NCBI GenBank assembly: GCA_963555705.1
Contig: OY743169.1
Span: 52,314,124 to 52,378,123, forward strand
Length of the DNA stretch: 64,000 nucleotides
Direction of reading: 5' to 3'
Origin: Ligustrum vulgare
Lineage: Eukaryota > Streptophyta > Magnoliopsida > Lamiales > Oleaceae
Shown piece by piece: positions 44,531 through 57,219 of the stretch. Under the pieces are notes generated by a model. That model worked only from the letters and a program-made list of their open reading frames with translations, made no database searches and was not told where the DNA came from. Both the position numbers and the translations under genes were made by a program. How positions within the stretch are numbered: position 1 is the first letter of the stretch; each line of letters starts with the position of its first letter.

Positions 44531-45434
44531 GGTAAAATGAATAAACAACCACCGAACTTTGGAGTTGGAATTACTTACTCATCAAACTTTGAAAAGGTAA
44601 CAAACACCCACCCAACTTATGCCCACGTCAACCATCCATCACTAATACATGTCTCGTCTGTATAATCTAACAGAAAATACCACTTCACCAACGGAACTTG
44701 AGGTGGCAGTGTCTTGCACACTAATGTGAGTCCACATCACCCAATTCTCCACCTCTCACAAGACTATGTAATTGAATTAACGAGACTTTTGTTTCATAAA
44801 TTAGGGAAAAATCTCGAGATGCAAGAACTAGGGCTAAATCAATCTCCAATTCTCCTCTCTTGATCCCTTCTATCTCTTCAAAATACGTACAGATCTTTCC
44901 CAAATGTAATTACGAATGCATTTAAAAAAGTCTTAGATTTCAGATTTAGAAGCCATTTAAACCTCCTGCTGAGGTTGAGAACGGTGAATGTTTCGTGATT
45001 ATGATTTCTGCCTTCATTCTTCAATTTATGTACATCCCTTCACCCGCAATTTAGTTGAAATGCAACATTGTGTCTTTGTTGGGTTTCTTCATTCCTAGAG
45101 TAAAGGTTGTTGGGATGAGCTTGGCTGAATTGAGGAAGAATCCCTAATTTTGGTTTAATATATCGAAATTGGGATGTAGGTATTTTGACACTCTTAAAGG
45201 CGTGTTTGGTCTATGTGGATGCTGATTTGGACTTCAATAAAGTCTTCTCATGTGCCACCACGTCAGACACATTTGCCATGATGGCATTTTCTGTTCCTTT
45301 TAAGAGACGAATTCATGCTCAATGGTGGATGGCTAACAATAGGTAAAGTTTAGTTAGTGTTAATTTCCATTTTAAAGTGTGGTGAGTAAGTAGTTTCATT
45401 AGCAAAGTTTGATGAGTGTTTATTAATTTTACCC
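44531..45434. mobile_element. Mutator-like non-autonomous element with TIRs of about 110 bp
   Basis: The left end (GGTAAAATGAATAAACAACC, ACTTACTCATCAAACTTTG) and the right end reversed (GGGTAAAATTAATAAACACT, ACTTACTCACCACACTTTA) align over about 110 bp at roughly 70-75%. The centre holds leader-like sequence without an ORF. A GTGTTAT word on each side may be an eroded duplication. Confidence 0.65.
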
Positions 45435-45914
45435 GTTGGTGTTATTGTCTTCAAATACTCGAAAGACGCCCATCTCACCCAAAGAAGAGAATGCTCTTGT
45501 TGAAAGCATGCCTATAATCATGGCCAACTAATGCCAGAGGAAAAATACCAATTAAAAGAAACAAAGAACCTACTGAAAAATAGAGCCACAAATTGGGAGA
45601 AACCAAGAGGAGGGAGGCGACTAAGTGTTTAAGAGATAGAGGCGAGGGGGAGATTGGGGATGGGGAACCATTGAGGGAAGTGGTGTTGATTGTGGTCGGT
45701 GAGACTTACGGCGGAAGATGAGGCCGAGAGGAGGAAGAGGCGATTGAGAGGGGATGGAGAGAAGAGTGCCATGAGGGAGACTGGGAGAGATGAGCAAGGC
45801 TGGAAGAAGGATTCGATTTTGCGAGAGGAAGAATAGGTTTAGGTTTTAATTTTGAAATTTGTAATTTAGTCCTAAATTCTCTTCAAGTGTGTTATAAAGT
45901 CCCACAACTTTAAG
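45435..45914 (-). other. Antisense leader-like, purine-rich block
   Basis: GA-rich on the plus strand (45590-45830), so CT-rich on the minus strand, like a 5' untranslated region pointing left. No ORF is supported. Confidence 0.3.
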
Positions 45915-46354
45915 TAATGTGAAATTTTACACAACATTTTCCTGAGTGTTGCAAAAAGGTATCCTTTCGCAACATTCACTGTACGTTGCAAAAGGTACAT
46001 TTCAACAACATTCGCCTGAACGTTGCAAAAAGGTTGCGAAAGGGTACCCTTTTGCAACGTGCAATGAACGCTGCTAAAGGATACCTTTTTGCGACATGCA
46101 ATGAACATTGCAAAAAGACTTGTCTTTTGCAATGCACAATGAACCAAGTCTTTTGCAACATTCATTTGCAACGCACAATGAACGTTACAAAAGGTTAACA
46201 TTAGTAACATTCACTTGCTGAATATTGCTAAATGTCAAATAAATGAACCAATGACAACATGCAACCACTGAATGTTCGATAGACTCCTTTTAAAAACATG
46301 TAATTAACGAATGTTGCCGTTTATGTGTTGCAAAAGACCATTTTTCTTGTAGTG
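45915..46354. repeat. Right subterminal repeats and terminus of the CACTA element
   Basis: Units of TTTTGCAACGTGCAATGAACGTTGC type in both orientations up to the terminal CTTGTAGTG. Mirrors the left end at 27999-28395. Confidence 0.8.
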
Positions 46355-46379
46355 AACCGGACTGAGTTCACCCCTGGTA

Positions 46380-46592
46380 CGAATGTGTGAAAAAATAATA
46401 TTTTTTAAATTAAAATAGCTAAATTTTGCTTTACTTTTCATGAAAAATAATGTCAATCAAATAACAAAAGTTAAAAATTTTCCATTTTTTTCACCTAGAA
46501 AATAAATAAATCAAACACATTAAACATTCAATTCCCTGAAATTCATTTTCTTTCCACCCGAATTTCACTCTCGCTATCAAACACAACCTTAT
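46380..46592. mobile_element. MITE fragment flanking the CACTA right end
   Basis: AAAATAATGTCAATCAAATA...CGCTATCAAACACAACC matches the right half of the MITEs at 19367 and 21317. Together with 27433-27998 it suggests the CACTA element landed in or beside such a MITE. Confidence 0.55.
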
Positions 46593-47293
46593 ATTTAAAC
46601 ATGACAATAAAATTAGCGTTGAACCAGGCAAAACAAAGAATCTTCAACATCATAATTATTGAAGTCAATGCCTATGTTACTAAGTCAAAGGGAAATTATT
46701 TTTATAGTGAGAGTTTCTTAATATTTTAACCCTAAAGTTTCTTTAAAAACTCAGGTGCAAGTATGATTTCAATAAAATAGAATAAATAAGAAACTTCTTC
46801 TCAAAATGTTATATGTATTGAAAACGAAAACTTTGATATTTTAGAGGTTTACTTACATCCTAAATTTAATTGAAAGTGTTATAATATATATGTATTCAAA
46901 ATGAAAAACGTTGATATTTAGAGGTTTCCTTACTCCTAAATTTATCTAAAATGAGGTTTTTAATTTAATGAAGATGACACTTTTTATTTGTAAAGGTTGA
47001 ATGTTAGCCTTAGGTGCTTTCACCGTCCTTATTATTGGGATTGGTGGATGATATAAATCGAAAGCCATGCCCCAAGATGACTAGGGTTTTAGTACCATTC
47101 ACTGTACTTAAAGTGCCTAAAAAATTTGAGAACTTGTGAATATGCGAACATGAGACCTCTGCACTGCTAATGTTTGTGGATCTCCGACCTTTGTCAATTG
47201 CGATGTGCTTGGGACGACACTTTTTATTTGTAGATTGTTGAGTAAGTGGGTGTACTATAGAACCCTACATGTTACTGCTCTCATTGAATGAAT
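46593..47293. other. AT-rich stretch, no gene recognised
   Basis: Contains two similar phrases (about 46735-46880 and 46890-46950; GAAAACTTTGATATTTTAGAGGTTT-type). No coding or RNA feature. Confidence 0.4.
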
Positions 47294-47751
47294 TGTAAGG
47301 CTTCAGGTCATACATGTACATCTAAAATTAAACAAACTCAAAATCATAGCCCGAATCAACCTTGCACTTAGATAGAATCCGTGTTAAGAATTGTACCTAT
47401 GATGGATCTCATAGATCTAAAATCTGGCATATGATGTAGAAATCTTGTCACTGCCAGCTGTCCAATTGTCCAGCCTCTAACAGAAATCCACACAGGGGAG
47501 TTGAATATAGAACTCCATCTACCTTCAACTATTGGAATGGATTTGAGAGAATTGATTTTTCTCTTTGTGCTAGCAAGAGAAAAATCCTGTGCTAGAATAT
47601 TACAGAAAACAACTCTCTCTATTTCAACTAAACATAGTTCTTGTAGGTTTAATTAATACCCTAATTAGGATTAAGATAGCGGGCTTGGGTCATTCTTGTC
47701 CAACAAGTAACCCAAGTCTGGCCCAACCAATTGGGCTTGTACATTAATTCT
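47294..47751 (-). repeat. 3' LTR of minus-strand Copia
   Basis: The plus strand begins TGTAAGGCTTCAGGTCATAC. On the minus strand the LTR starts after the polypurine tract at about 47751 (TTTTTAGAATTAATGTACAA). 458 bp. Confidence 0.75.
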
Positions 47752-47764
47752 AAAAATCCCCCAC

Positions 47765-48779
47765 TTGAACAAGATTCAATTCCAGATACTCAATTCTCAC
47801 CTTTTGTGTGTTACCCATTAGGTTCCATTCATGGCAAAGACGTGTTATTATTATTCCATCTGATTGGAATAAGATGAATTGTATTTCTAATTCATCCTCG
47901 ACTCACCAAGATCGATTAATTCATGTCCCCATCCTAGATTGACATCTAACAATGTGTCAAGGAAATCCATGTGAAAGGAAAAGTCATGTGGCATGAAAAG
48001 ACCTATTTATATGTGGTTACCGTGGAAATATAATCCCTTCATCAATATAACTCAATTGGCTAAGAGATATGGATAGTATCAATCTCATTTCAACCAATTA
48101 TGTTATTCACCTCTTATCTTAGTTAATATTGTTATGACTGAAAACATCTTTTCAACTTATAACTTCACCCCGGTCGAGGAATTTACATTACATCAACTTA
48201 AGTGAGCAAAATACAGGTTATAATCTCTTACTATCCAGGAGTGATGAATCCTAATGTTTGACATACACAACTTTCATATAATTCTCACTATGCCAGTACG
48301 GCGTCATTCTGATGACTTCCTCTCAAGAGTAGCAATCCTCATATAAGATTCTATGAAGTCCTCAAGTCAAAGGACCAAATCCACAACCACACATTAGAGA
48401 TTCACCACTAACACTTGTATAGTTATGCATGTGGAATCTCTAGGCGAGTCATCCAATGCTTTATTCATCTAACAATGCATCCATGTGTTTATTCAAATGT
48501 CCCTTTATATTCTATCTTGTGAGATAAACTACTTTCTTCATAAGAAAAAAATGCAACACATGTTGTCTAATTGCAACAACAATATCCGTATCTTGTTGTT
48601 ACTTCAATTAGGGACAATTTTAGAATAAGTTATCAATGACTTGTATCTCAAAGTCACAATACCTTGTGACTTACAAGTTATTTAAACTTACTCTACGGAC
48701 TCTATTATTTAAATGATGAGTTAAACTCAATGTAATAATAGATCTTCCTTTATTGAGACAATGATAATATACGTGTTAT
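47765..48779 (-). other. 3' internal region of minus-strand Copia, no intact ORF
   Basis: AT-rich DNA between the polypurine tract and the hAT MITE. No readable domain; probably decayed pol tail or non-coding 3' region. Confidence 0.45.
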
Positions 48780-48787
48780 GCTATCCA

Positions 48788-49369
48788 TAGAGGTGGCAAA
48801 CGGTTCGAGACGCTCGTCGGCTCGTTAGCTCGGCTCGGCTCGTCAAACGGACGAGCTCGTGGGCGAGCCAAAAATTGTAGTTGAACCACGGCCGAGCAAG
48901 CTCGGCCGTGGTTCAACGAGCTCAACGAGCCGGCGAGCCGAGCGGCTCGCCGGCTCGTGTAAAAAAAAAAAAAAAAATTTAAACGTCGTTTTTTCACGTT
49001 GAAAACTAAAAAAAAAAACATTGTTTTTTTTTACTTATTAAGTTATTAATAATTTATTTAATACATAACTTATTACTTATTAATATTATACTTATATTTA
49101 TACTTATTAGTATTCAAGATTTCAAATATTTTAGCTATCGAAGATTGTCGACTAAATAAATAAACTTAAGAAGGTAAGACAATAGGGTTTTTTTTATAAA
49201 AAAAAAACGGTAAAAGAGGTTTTAAAAAAAAAAAAAAAAACCGAGCTAAACGAGCCGAGCCTAAGCTCGGCTCGTTTGACCCGAGCTCGTTGCTCGGCTC
49301 GTCAGTTTGACTAGCCGAGCATTGCGAGCCATGGGCCGAGCCGGCTCGGCTCGGCCCATGCCACCTCTA
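48788..49369. mobile_element. Non-autonomous hAT element (TAGAGGTGGCAA type)
   Basis: TIRs TAGAGGTGGCAA and ATGCCACCTCTA, 8-bp duplication GCTATCCA (48780-48787 and 49370-49377). The ends are packed with GAGCTCG/GGCTCGGCTCG words in inverted orientation. Same superfamily as 37349-38086 but a different body. Confidence 0.88.
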
Positions 49370-49488
49370 GCTATCCAACAATTGGATTTAGAGCATAACA
49401 TTGATATTCTCCCACTAGATCCAATAACTCATGTATACTATACATAATGAGTTTATGTGATAATCATATTCCTGTTGGGATAGTGGTT

Positions 49489-52380
49489 TTATAGGTGAAT
49501 CATCGATATGTAACTCTTCACATATTCAGCATTTTCAAGGTTAGTGGACATGAATTCTATTTTTGTACAATCTTCGAATGAGATAGTAGCTCCTAAATAC
49601 ATACTCAGATCATCAATGAGACCTAGTTCTCTCGCTTGCGCAATGGCTCCATTGTCGTCACAATACTCCATATCAAGATTGCTTCACAAGCACCTATGTA
49701 TTTAGTCTCGGTTATAAAGTTAGCGGTCTCCCTTGTTTGAATCATTTCAAACTGATCACACCACTACTATGAGTTAATTAACAATCATACTAAATATTTC
49801 CTTCATCATTTCCTGAACTGAAGGGTTGTATCTCTATATTTCCTTCATCATTCTCCTCATGTCTATCATATTCTTAGTGCTTCTTAAGTACTCAATAATA
49901 CAAAAATGTGTTATTCATAGTGTCGTGTTTAAGAAGATCTTATTGTCAAACAATTAAGTATCTTCTCCATATCATTCTTTCTCAATATGTGTTCTAAACT
50001 CCTTTTTTAGAAGATTAATCTCAAAACTTTTGGGATAGAATCCTATGTTGGATTCATTCATGCTAACCCGATTAGGATTTTATCTATGTACATGGATTAA
50101 GAAATCAAAACAACCTTCCAGATCTATCTCTATATATTCTAGTTCCCAAAGGGAAGGTCTTAGTTATGAAATGGAGAAATTTTAAACAATTGCACTTGCA
50201 CTTTCACTTTCAAAACTAGAGATTCAACTTCTGATCAATAATATGTCATCTACATATAATATCAGCAATATTAAACACTTCCACTAACCTTTTATATACA
50301 CACATGATTCATCTACAATTTTTGATAAAATCAAACATTTTGATTATCTTATCAAAATTAAGATTCTAGCTCCGTGATACTTGCTTTAATCCATAATTAG
50401 ACCTTTGTAGTTAGTATACTATGTTTATATGTTTAAGGTAACAAAAATCCCATAATCACAGCATGTTACTACCGCAAGTAGAATCCAAATTAATTCAGAG
50501 TAAACACATTTATAGCCTATGTGTCTTACCCATTTCAGGAGAATCAAACAAGTTCTAGAACTTGTTTTTATCTTGGATCTATGGCTTCATGTCATCTCAT
50601 TTAGTCAACACTTGACTTAGCTTCTACGTAAATATATAGGCTCATTATCCTTGATAACAATATTCAAAATCAGGAATGTATAACTTAATGGAGTATGCAT
50701 GATCCTAATATCTTTACATGGAGATAGTGCGTTCTCATTCATCACTACGTCCTGAGTAGCGTGCACATTCCAAGCATTGATCTGTGCCTCATCCAATGCA
50801 AGCACACATTCCAGCTTATTTAATAGGTTGAGTATATATGTGTAATCATGAACTCTTTAATGTTCTATTTTAACTCCCATCGTCCTCTCATAGATGAACT
50901 GTTTCTCCAAGATATTGACGAAATTCGAGATAGACTTTCGTTCTCGATAGGAACGTAAAAATAATAATATGCAACCATCTTTCAGATATCCCACAAATAT
51001 ATATATTGGACTAAGACTATAGCTTATCCAAATTTGGTATAATTCTAATAAGTATTCAAATCTTAAATCTTAACGTGAGGAAGATTACATGTTTGAAATC
51101 CATTCTTATATGGACTTTCATCAACCAATTATCATGGAACATGACAAAGTGTTCAGTGCAAAGCTCCAAAAATAGTTTTGGAGATTTTGCATGGCTTCAT
51201 CAATAATTGCAATATTTGTTTTTTCAAATTTGCCATTGTGCCGATACGTATATGAAAGGGTTATCTATGCGAAAATTATGCTCTCACAACATAATCTTGA
51301 AGACAATCATTTTAAAATATTCTTCACCTTGATCATATCTAAGTGCTTAGAATATTTTTCTCATTTTGGCCTTCTAATTTATATATGTATTATTTGAACT
51401 TTTCAAACTTCTAGATTTAAATTTCCTTATAAATAACATTGACTACCTCCAAGGTGAGATATACATATATCTCTATTAATTGAATCAATCAAGTGTCAGA
51501 TTTAATTGTGACTTCTTCTTTGCCTTATCAATATTCAGAATGTAGACTATTTGTTATTTACCTTACTTCCAAAGTATCTTATCTAAGTTAACGAATAACT
51601 ATTATTTTTAATTAAATAGGATAATCACTTCATGTTCAAACATCAAGTGGAAATGTATTTCTTCATAAGAACTATAATTAACAATTGTCTAATTTTAAAC
51701 TGAATGAAAATGCAAAGATAGGTGATAGCTTCTTAAGCTATTCAAGCAACATTTGCTTTTTTACCTACAAATAGGTATATCAAATTTTTTTGCAACTATA
51801 CTACTTATTGCTATCGTATATTATCGATATCTAATACTCGATTGGTTAAGTAGATTATTTAACCTCTATAAAATAGAAAACTAAGTAGAAGATTCAGCAA
51901 ATTTCTCACTTCTTCAGTTCGGATAAGCCTCGTAATTATGAATTTAGTGTCCTATCGTTGGCATGTTGAAGAAGAGTATTATTGATCATATCGTGTTTGA
52001 GATCAGTTCTCAAAGGACAAAGCCAATTCAAAGATTTCAGTCCAATAAACTTGTTCGGTGTCAATTACACTGCACAAGTACAAGTAATAACTCAAATTTT
52101 AAAACTCATAGAACAACAACAATAATAAATTAAAAAATAATCATGTCTTATCATGCATAAATCTATTTAATAAGGTCTTTTATTAAATCGATTGCTCCCA
52201 CTATTTTACTAGAATTAATGACCCTCAACATTAATCTCATGGAATCTTGTTAGATCACAGTAGGCTAGAACCCCGTTTGTTCTATTAGAACCTTGAGTGA
52301 CTCAACAAGTCCTAATAAAATATCCAGGTAGATACTCTTATCGAAATTGTTCGTAGTATTATCTCTCCTTAAAAATCCCA
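49489..52380 (-). pseudogene. pol: Copia pol remnant: RT and RNase H (minus strand)
   Basis: 49489-49671 gives the RNase H end (EYCDDNGAIAQARE). Around 50234-50257 the minus strand reads YVDDILLI, the RT catalytic box. At about 50285-50400 it reads YGLKQVSRS, then DESCVYKRLV. Positions 50400-52380 (upstream pol/integrase) are too decayed to read reliably. Many stops and frameshifts, so inactive. Interrupted at about 52381 by the pararetrovirus. Confidence 0.75.
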
Positions 52381-52381
52381 G

Positions 52382-52925
52382 GTCAAAGAATTTGTTCAAG
52401 CCTTAAAGTTTGATCAACACTTTTTGACTGCAACAGAAAAGGAACAGTTTGTTACCCTTGAATTACCCTCTCACTTACCAAAAGTTTGGCTATCTGAAGG
52501 TTACACTCACCTTCATTTTGGAGCTGTCTGATTTGCCTTAACCCTTCATGGGAGAAAAGGTCTTCCTACAGTTTCAAGAATTGCTCTGTTAGATACTCGA
52601 TTCTCTGAGTATCAACACGCCTGCATAGGAACTGTTGAAACTATTCTTAATACTGGAACTGTTCTAGTTACTATGTTTCCAAATTTCAATATGCCTATTT
52701 CTGATCCACAATTGCTTTCAGCCTTAAAAGTCCAAATCCAAATTGTTGGAGCCGTGCCAACATCTGTCACATATGCAGCCACTCTCCACTACCAGATGGT
52801 GTACAGAATCCAAAATCATTCCCTTGACTTTTCCCAGTCTCAAGGAACAGATAATGCTCTACTTCTTCATGTAGAGTCAGATCATGTCTCCAGTTGTACA
52901 TATGTGCATAGAAAACTTCCAATGA
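52382..52925 (+). pseudogene. Pararetrovirus movement protein, C-terminal part
   Basis: The frame reads YTHLHFGAV, a stop (TGA at about 52529), LTLHGRKGLPTVSRIALLDT, then FPNFNMPISDPQLLSALKVQ. These are boxes of the caulimovirid 30K-type movement protein, which opens plasmodesmata. The start is lost, and a frameshift near 52915 leads into the capsid region in another frame. Confidence 0.75.
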
Positions 52926-54988
52926 TGATCCTATTATTCCTACTGGATGGTATGATGATGATGATGATTGCAGCAGATATTACAAAAAATGGGATTGGGA
53001 TAATAATCCTCCCCCATCTCCACTGCCAATATCCATGTTTCATCCACCAACTAGGGAAGACTTTCCTCCCCTGGAGACATTTGAAAAGGATCACTCTACT
53101 CACTCATGGAAGATAAAAAATCCAAACACTAGAAAGTCAGATGGATCAGTGCATCCACTCTCAGCAACAGAAGCTACCTTAAATTGGCAGACAGAAAATA
53201 CAACACAACAAAATGCCTTGTTAAAAAGGATTGATCAAAGTCAACAAAGGATTGAACAGACTCTTCAACATCAGACTCAGATTCTTCTCACACCTCTTCA
53301 AGCCTGTAAACAAAGAATTGAAACTCTCCATGTAGACATAATGGCCCGTTTGCAAAATCAACTACCTTTTGACGCTCAAGAAAGAGAAATCAGAAGCTTA
53401 AAAACTCAACTTACATCTCTCAAGTCAAACTCATTAATTCCTCCCTCAACACCATACTGCCCATCTTCATCTTCTACCATTCAAATCTCCCAAACAGGAC
53501 CCTTGGTTTCCTCTACCTATGAAGGATCTACATCAACCCTTTTTACACCAGAAGAATGGGAACAAAAGAAAAAAGCTTCTATGCCTCCTAAAAAGACCAA
53601 AGTTATCCAAAGAACAAAACCTCTATCCATACAAGAACCTCCATCATCTGAGAAACAACCTCAAATAATGATGAAAAATCCTATTTCCACATTCCTCCAA
53701 CAAGCCCATACTCTTCCTATTCATACTGCCACCAACAATTCTGAAACCTCTGAGTCTGAGTCTTCTGAATCCTTTGAAGAAACATCTAGTGAGTCTGAGT
53801 CTGAGGATGAAAATCCACCTCTTTATATGGCTGACCAATAACAAACAAGTCAATCGCCAAACTCAAAGAACGAATGACCCTATTATTGAAGAAACTGAAG
53901 TGGTTGATGAGGAGATGATGGAGTCCCATATGAATAATAATTATTATTCTTCAAATGGAGCTACTCCTCCTCCACAGTGGAAATACAGGATGCGAGAAAT
54001 GAAAGCTTGGTGTACTGCCGAACTCCAAAAGCCAAACATGACCCACACAAAAATCATAAAAGCCTTCTTGGCAAGGATCACAGGATTTCTCAAAGATTGG
54101 TATGATTCAATGGGAGAATACAGACAACGCCAACTCACACAGGAGATAAACACCACAGATGCATTCATGAATGTATTATATTGGGAATTCTGTGGAAAGT
54201 CTGATCATAACAAGGAAATTTCCAGAGAAGAATTCTTCAAATTAAAGTGTTGTTCTTATAATCCAAAAGAACTTGAAAAACATTTCAAGAATGCTGCTCA
54301 GAGATACTATCTCATTGGAGGTCTAGATGATTCAAATATTAAACAAGCATATCTGGAGTCAATTTCTCAACCTCTTGGGCAAGAGACACTAAGGACCATG
54401 GAGTTAAGAGGACAACCTTTAAATGCCACTTCTTTTGGAGAAATTCATAATTGGATAATGAAAATATTGAAGAAATTGTGCAACCAAAATGCTTTCCTCA
54501 AAGATATCAATGCAACTGGAAAAAAATTGGAGAAAGCTTGTGAGAAACCTTATTTGCAAATCAAGTGTGGCAGAAGCATGAAAGATTGCGAGTGCAGAGG
54601 AAAGAAAAAATTCCATAAGAGAAGAATAAAGCTTTCCCACAGAGAAGCTTTTAAGCCTTTTCGAAGAAAGAAAAAAATTCTCAGGAGGAAGTTTACAAAA
54701 AATAAAGGAAACGGGTGTTTCATCTATCGAAAGAAGGGTCACTTTGCAAAAGCTTGTCCAAATAAAAAGGACAAGATTCTTCATCAAATTTTCACAGTCA
54801 CAAAGATCGATTATGACGATGAAGATCTTGAATCATTATTCTATAAGGAAGATGAGCAAACTCAACAAACTATCTTCACTATTGAATATGATTCTGATGA
54901 ATCCATTGACACAGAAGACACAGGAGAATGCTATGGCATGCAATTTGTTAATACAGCCTTTTTCATCCATATCAGTATCTATGATTGA
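52926..54988 (+). pseudogene. Pararetrovirus capsid region, frameshifted
   Basis: An N-terminal linker and coiled coil (53035-53841; QQRIEQTLQHQTQ, then an acidic serine-rich tail) ends in a stop. The capsid core continues in another frame (53774-54988) with KWKYRMREMKAWC-like and FLKDWYDSMGEY segments. A nucleic-acid-binding box, CFIYRKKGHFAKAC (about 54714-54756), follows, in which the second cysteine of CCHC is tyrosine. A lysine/arginine-rich region precedes it. Two frames and the lost cysteine mark it as defective. Confidence 0.78.
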
Positions 54989-56790
54989 GGTTGAAATTTT
55001 TATAGGAAAATATGAAAAGCCCATTACAGTTGCAAGGTTATTTGATACTAGTGCTGCATGTTCCATCCTGAACCCTGCCATTCTCCCTGAACATATGTGG
55101 CAAAATCATCGACAAGTTTTTCAAGCGGCAAATGGAGACAGTTTCTCAATAGAAATAATCAGCAAGCCTGTTAAAATCCAGTTTTTCCCTGAACTCGGTA
55201 TTTCCCATAAATTACTAGGTTCATCTTTGCCTAGTAAAGATATTATCCTTGCATGGGATATTATCAAACAGTTATGGGAAAAGAAGGTTATTCCTTGTCC
55301 AAATGGTCTCAGGTTCAAGTCCTATTTCCAGCCATATATCCAAATGACATCTTATTTTTCCATAACCATTCCAAACATCACTGAAACACTTATCCGAGAT
55401 TGTTGTGCAGAATCTTATTTCGATTTCCTTACTAAATGCACAGATCCCCTCTGGAAAAATTCACAATTCTTCATTTCTCTCCCTTTCAAGAAAAATGAAG
55501 GTATCAACCCTACAAAAGCTAGCCACCTTGGAATGAACCCAGAACATCTTCAACTTGCTACCAAAGAACTTGCTCAATTGCAAGAAGAAGGGTTTATGGA
55601 ACCAACAAATTCACAATGGGCATGTCAACATTTCTATGTCAATAAAAGAAGTGAACAAGTTCGAGGGAAATTGAGATTAGTCATTGACTACAAACCACTG
55701 AATGTCTTTCTTGCAGATGATAAATTCCCTCTTCCTGATCGAAAAACAATGTTTGCAAATTTATCTCGTTCAAAGATCTTTTCAAAGTTTGATCTTAAAG
55801 CAGAATTTTGGCAATTAGGAATCAAACTAAAAGAAAGGCACAAAACAGCATTTTGTATTCCTAATTATCACTACCAGTGGACAGTGATGCCTTTTGGATT
55901 AAAGACTGCTCCTTCACTCTTTCAGAAAGCAATGACAAAAATCATTGGTCCATTATTGGAAACAGCGTTGGTCCACATTGATGACATCTTATTATTTTCT
56001 AAAGATGAAGAATCCCGTGCCAATTTGCTTTCTAAGTTCACAGATATTGTTAAACAATATGGTATTATGCTTTCCCAAAAGAAAATGGTGATCAGTGTCA
56101 ATGAGGCAGATTTCTTAGGGATGCATATTAAAGATGGTCAATATTCACTCCAGCCTCATGTTGGTCAAGAACTTCTTAAATTTTCAGATGAAAATTTGTC
56201 AAAAAAGGAAGTTCAACAATTCCTTGGAGTTGTTAATTATATGGCGGACTTCATTGATCATCTTTCATCCATAACTAAACCACTACAGCTCATGCTCAAA
56301 AAAGATCCTCCTCCATGGTCATCCACTCAAACTCAGGCAGTCAAATCTATCAAACTAAAGGTGAAAGATCTCTCAGCTCTACAAATCCCTACGGACGGAA
56401 AGTGTGTCCTTCAAACAGATGCAAGCGATTGCTTTTGGGCAGCTGTCTTACTTGAAGATAAAGGAGGAAAAAGAAGAATCTGTGGATACAAAAGTGGATC
56501 ATTCACTGAACTAGAAAAGTATTACCATTCCACTTTCAAAGAGATACTGGCGGTCAAAAGAGGAATTGAGAAATTCCTGTTTCATCTCATTGGACACAAA
56601 TTCTTAGTGGAAATGGATATGTCAGCTTTTCCGAAAATGCTCGCCTTTAAAAGGAAGCAAATCCCAAACTCTTAATTACTCAGATGGGTAGAATGGTTCT
56701 CAAACTTTGAATTCGAAGTTAAACACATCAAAGGAAAACACAACCTCTTACCAGATCTTCCTTCCAGACCAAAAGTTTCCCTCATACTAC
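54744..56790 (+). pseudogene. Pararetrovirus protease, reverse transcriptase and RNase H
   Basis: A long open frame (54744-56675). The protease box is LFDTSAACSIL (about 55040), with DTS where DTG is usual. RT has LRLVIDYKPLN (about 55672), FSKFDLKAEFWQLG (about 55787), MPFGLKTAPSLFQ (about 55888) and the catalytic VHIDDILLFSK (about 55972). RNase H follows with VLQTDASDCFWAAVLLED (about 56405) and KEILAVKRGIEKF (about 56540). A stop at 56673 interrupts the C-terminal end, which continues in frame as LLRWVEWFSNFEFEVKHI and DLPSRPK. The catalytic residues of RT are intact, but the split from the upstream frame and the stop make it nonfunctional as a polyprotein. Confidence 0.9.
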
Positions 56791-57219
56791 CTTCACAAAA
56801 AATTCCAGTAATCTACATGATGGATTCAAATCAATTTTCCTTCAACAACTCTTCTCCTTTTCCTCCTGAACTCTATGAACTCATAAGATCCAAAACCCTC
56901 AAGTCCAGATCTAGAGAACTAATGTTAAAATATCAGTCCCTTGTTATAAGACAAATTGGAATTGTAACACTTGGTGGTCTTGGATCCAGATTACCCTTTC
57001 TTCACTTTATTTCGTTTTGATCCCATGCATTTAACAGTCAGATTCTCAAAAGAAACTCTTTGCTTTCTGTGGTACCTTTTGGAAAATTGGCAAATTGGAA
57101 TATCATTCAATGTCCAAACTGCTCTCGAGTCTTTCACCCGATTGCAACTTGATTTTCAGTTCGATCATTATGCAAAAAAATTTCTTGAATGCTTCCATCC
57201 AATTTCACATTGAATAAAA

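Larger units (their letters stand above)
27999..46354 (+). mobile_element. Large CACTA (En/Spm) element with nested insertions
   Basis: The left end (about 27999: ACTACAAGAAAAAAGGTCTT) and the right end (46354, reverse complement CACTACAAGAAAAATGGTCT) match for over 40 bp, continuing TTTGCAACA and GACAACATTCGTTAATT-like sequence. The first base on the left is T instead of C. Both ends carry arrays of GCAACGCGCAATG-type units, the subterminal repeats to which CACTA TNPA-type proteins bind. Remnants of both CACTA genes lie inside in plus orientation. The 3-bp flanks (TAG, AAC) do not match. At 18.4 kb it is inflated by a hAT MITE, a Copia-type element, a gypsy LTR and a Mutator-like element. 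Confidence 0.75.

Noticed and set aside
45872..46210. Overlapping ORFs at the CACTA right end on both strands
   Set aside because: Repeat-derived from inverted GCAACGTGCAATG units.
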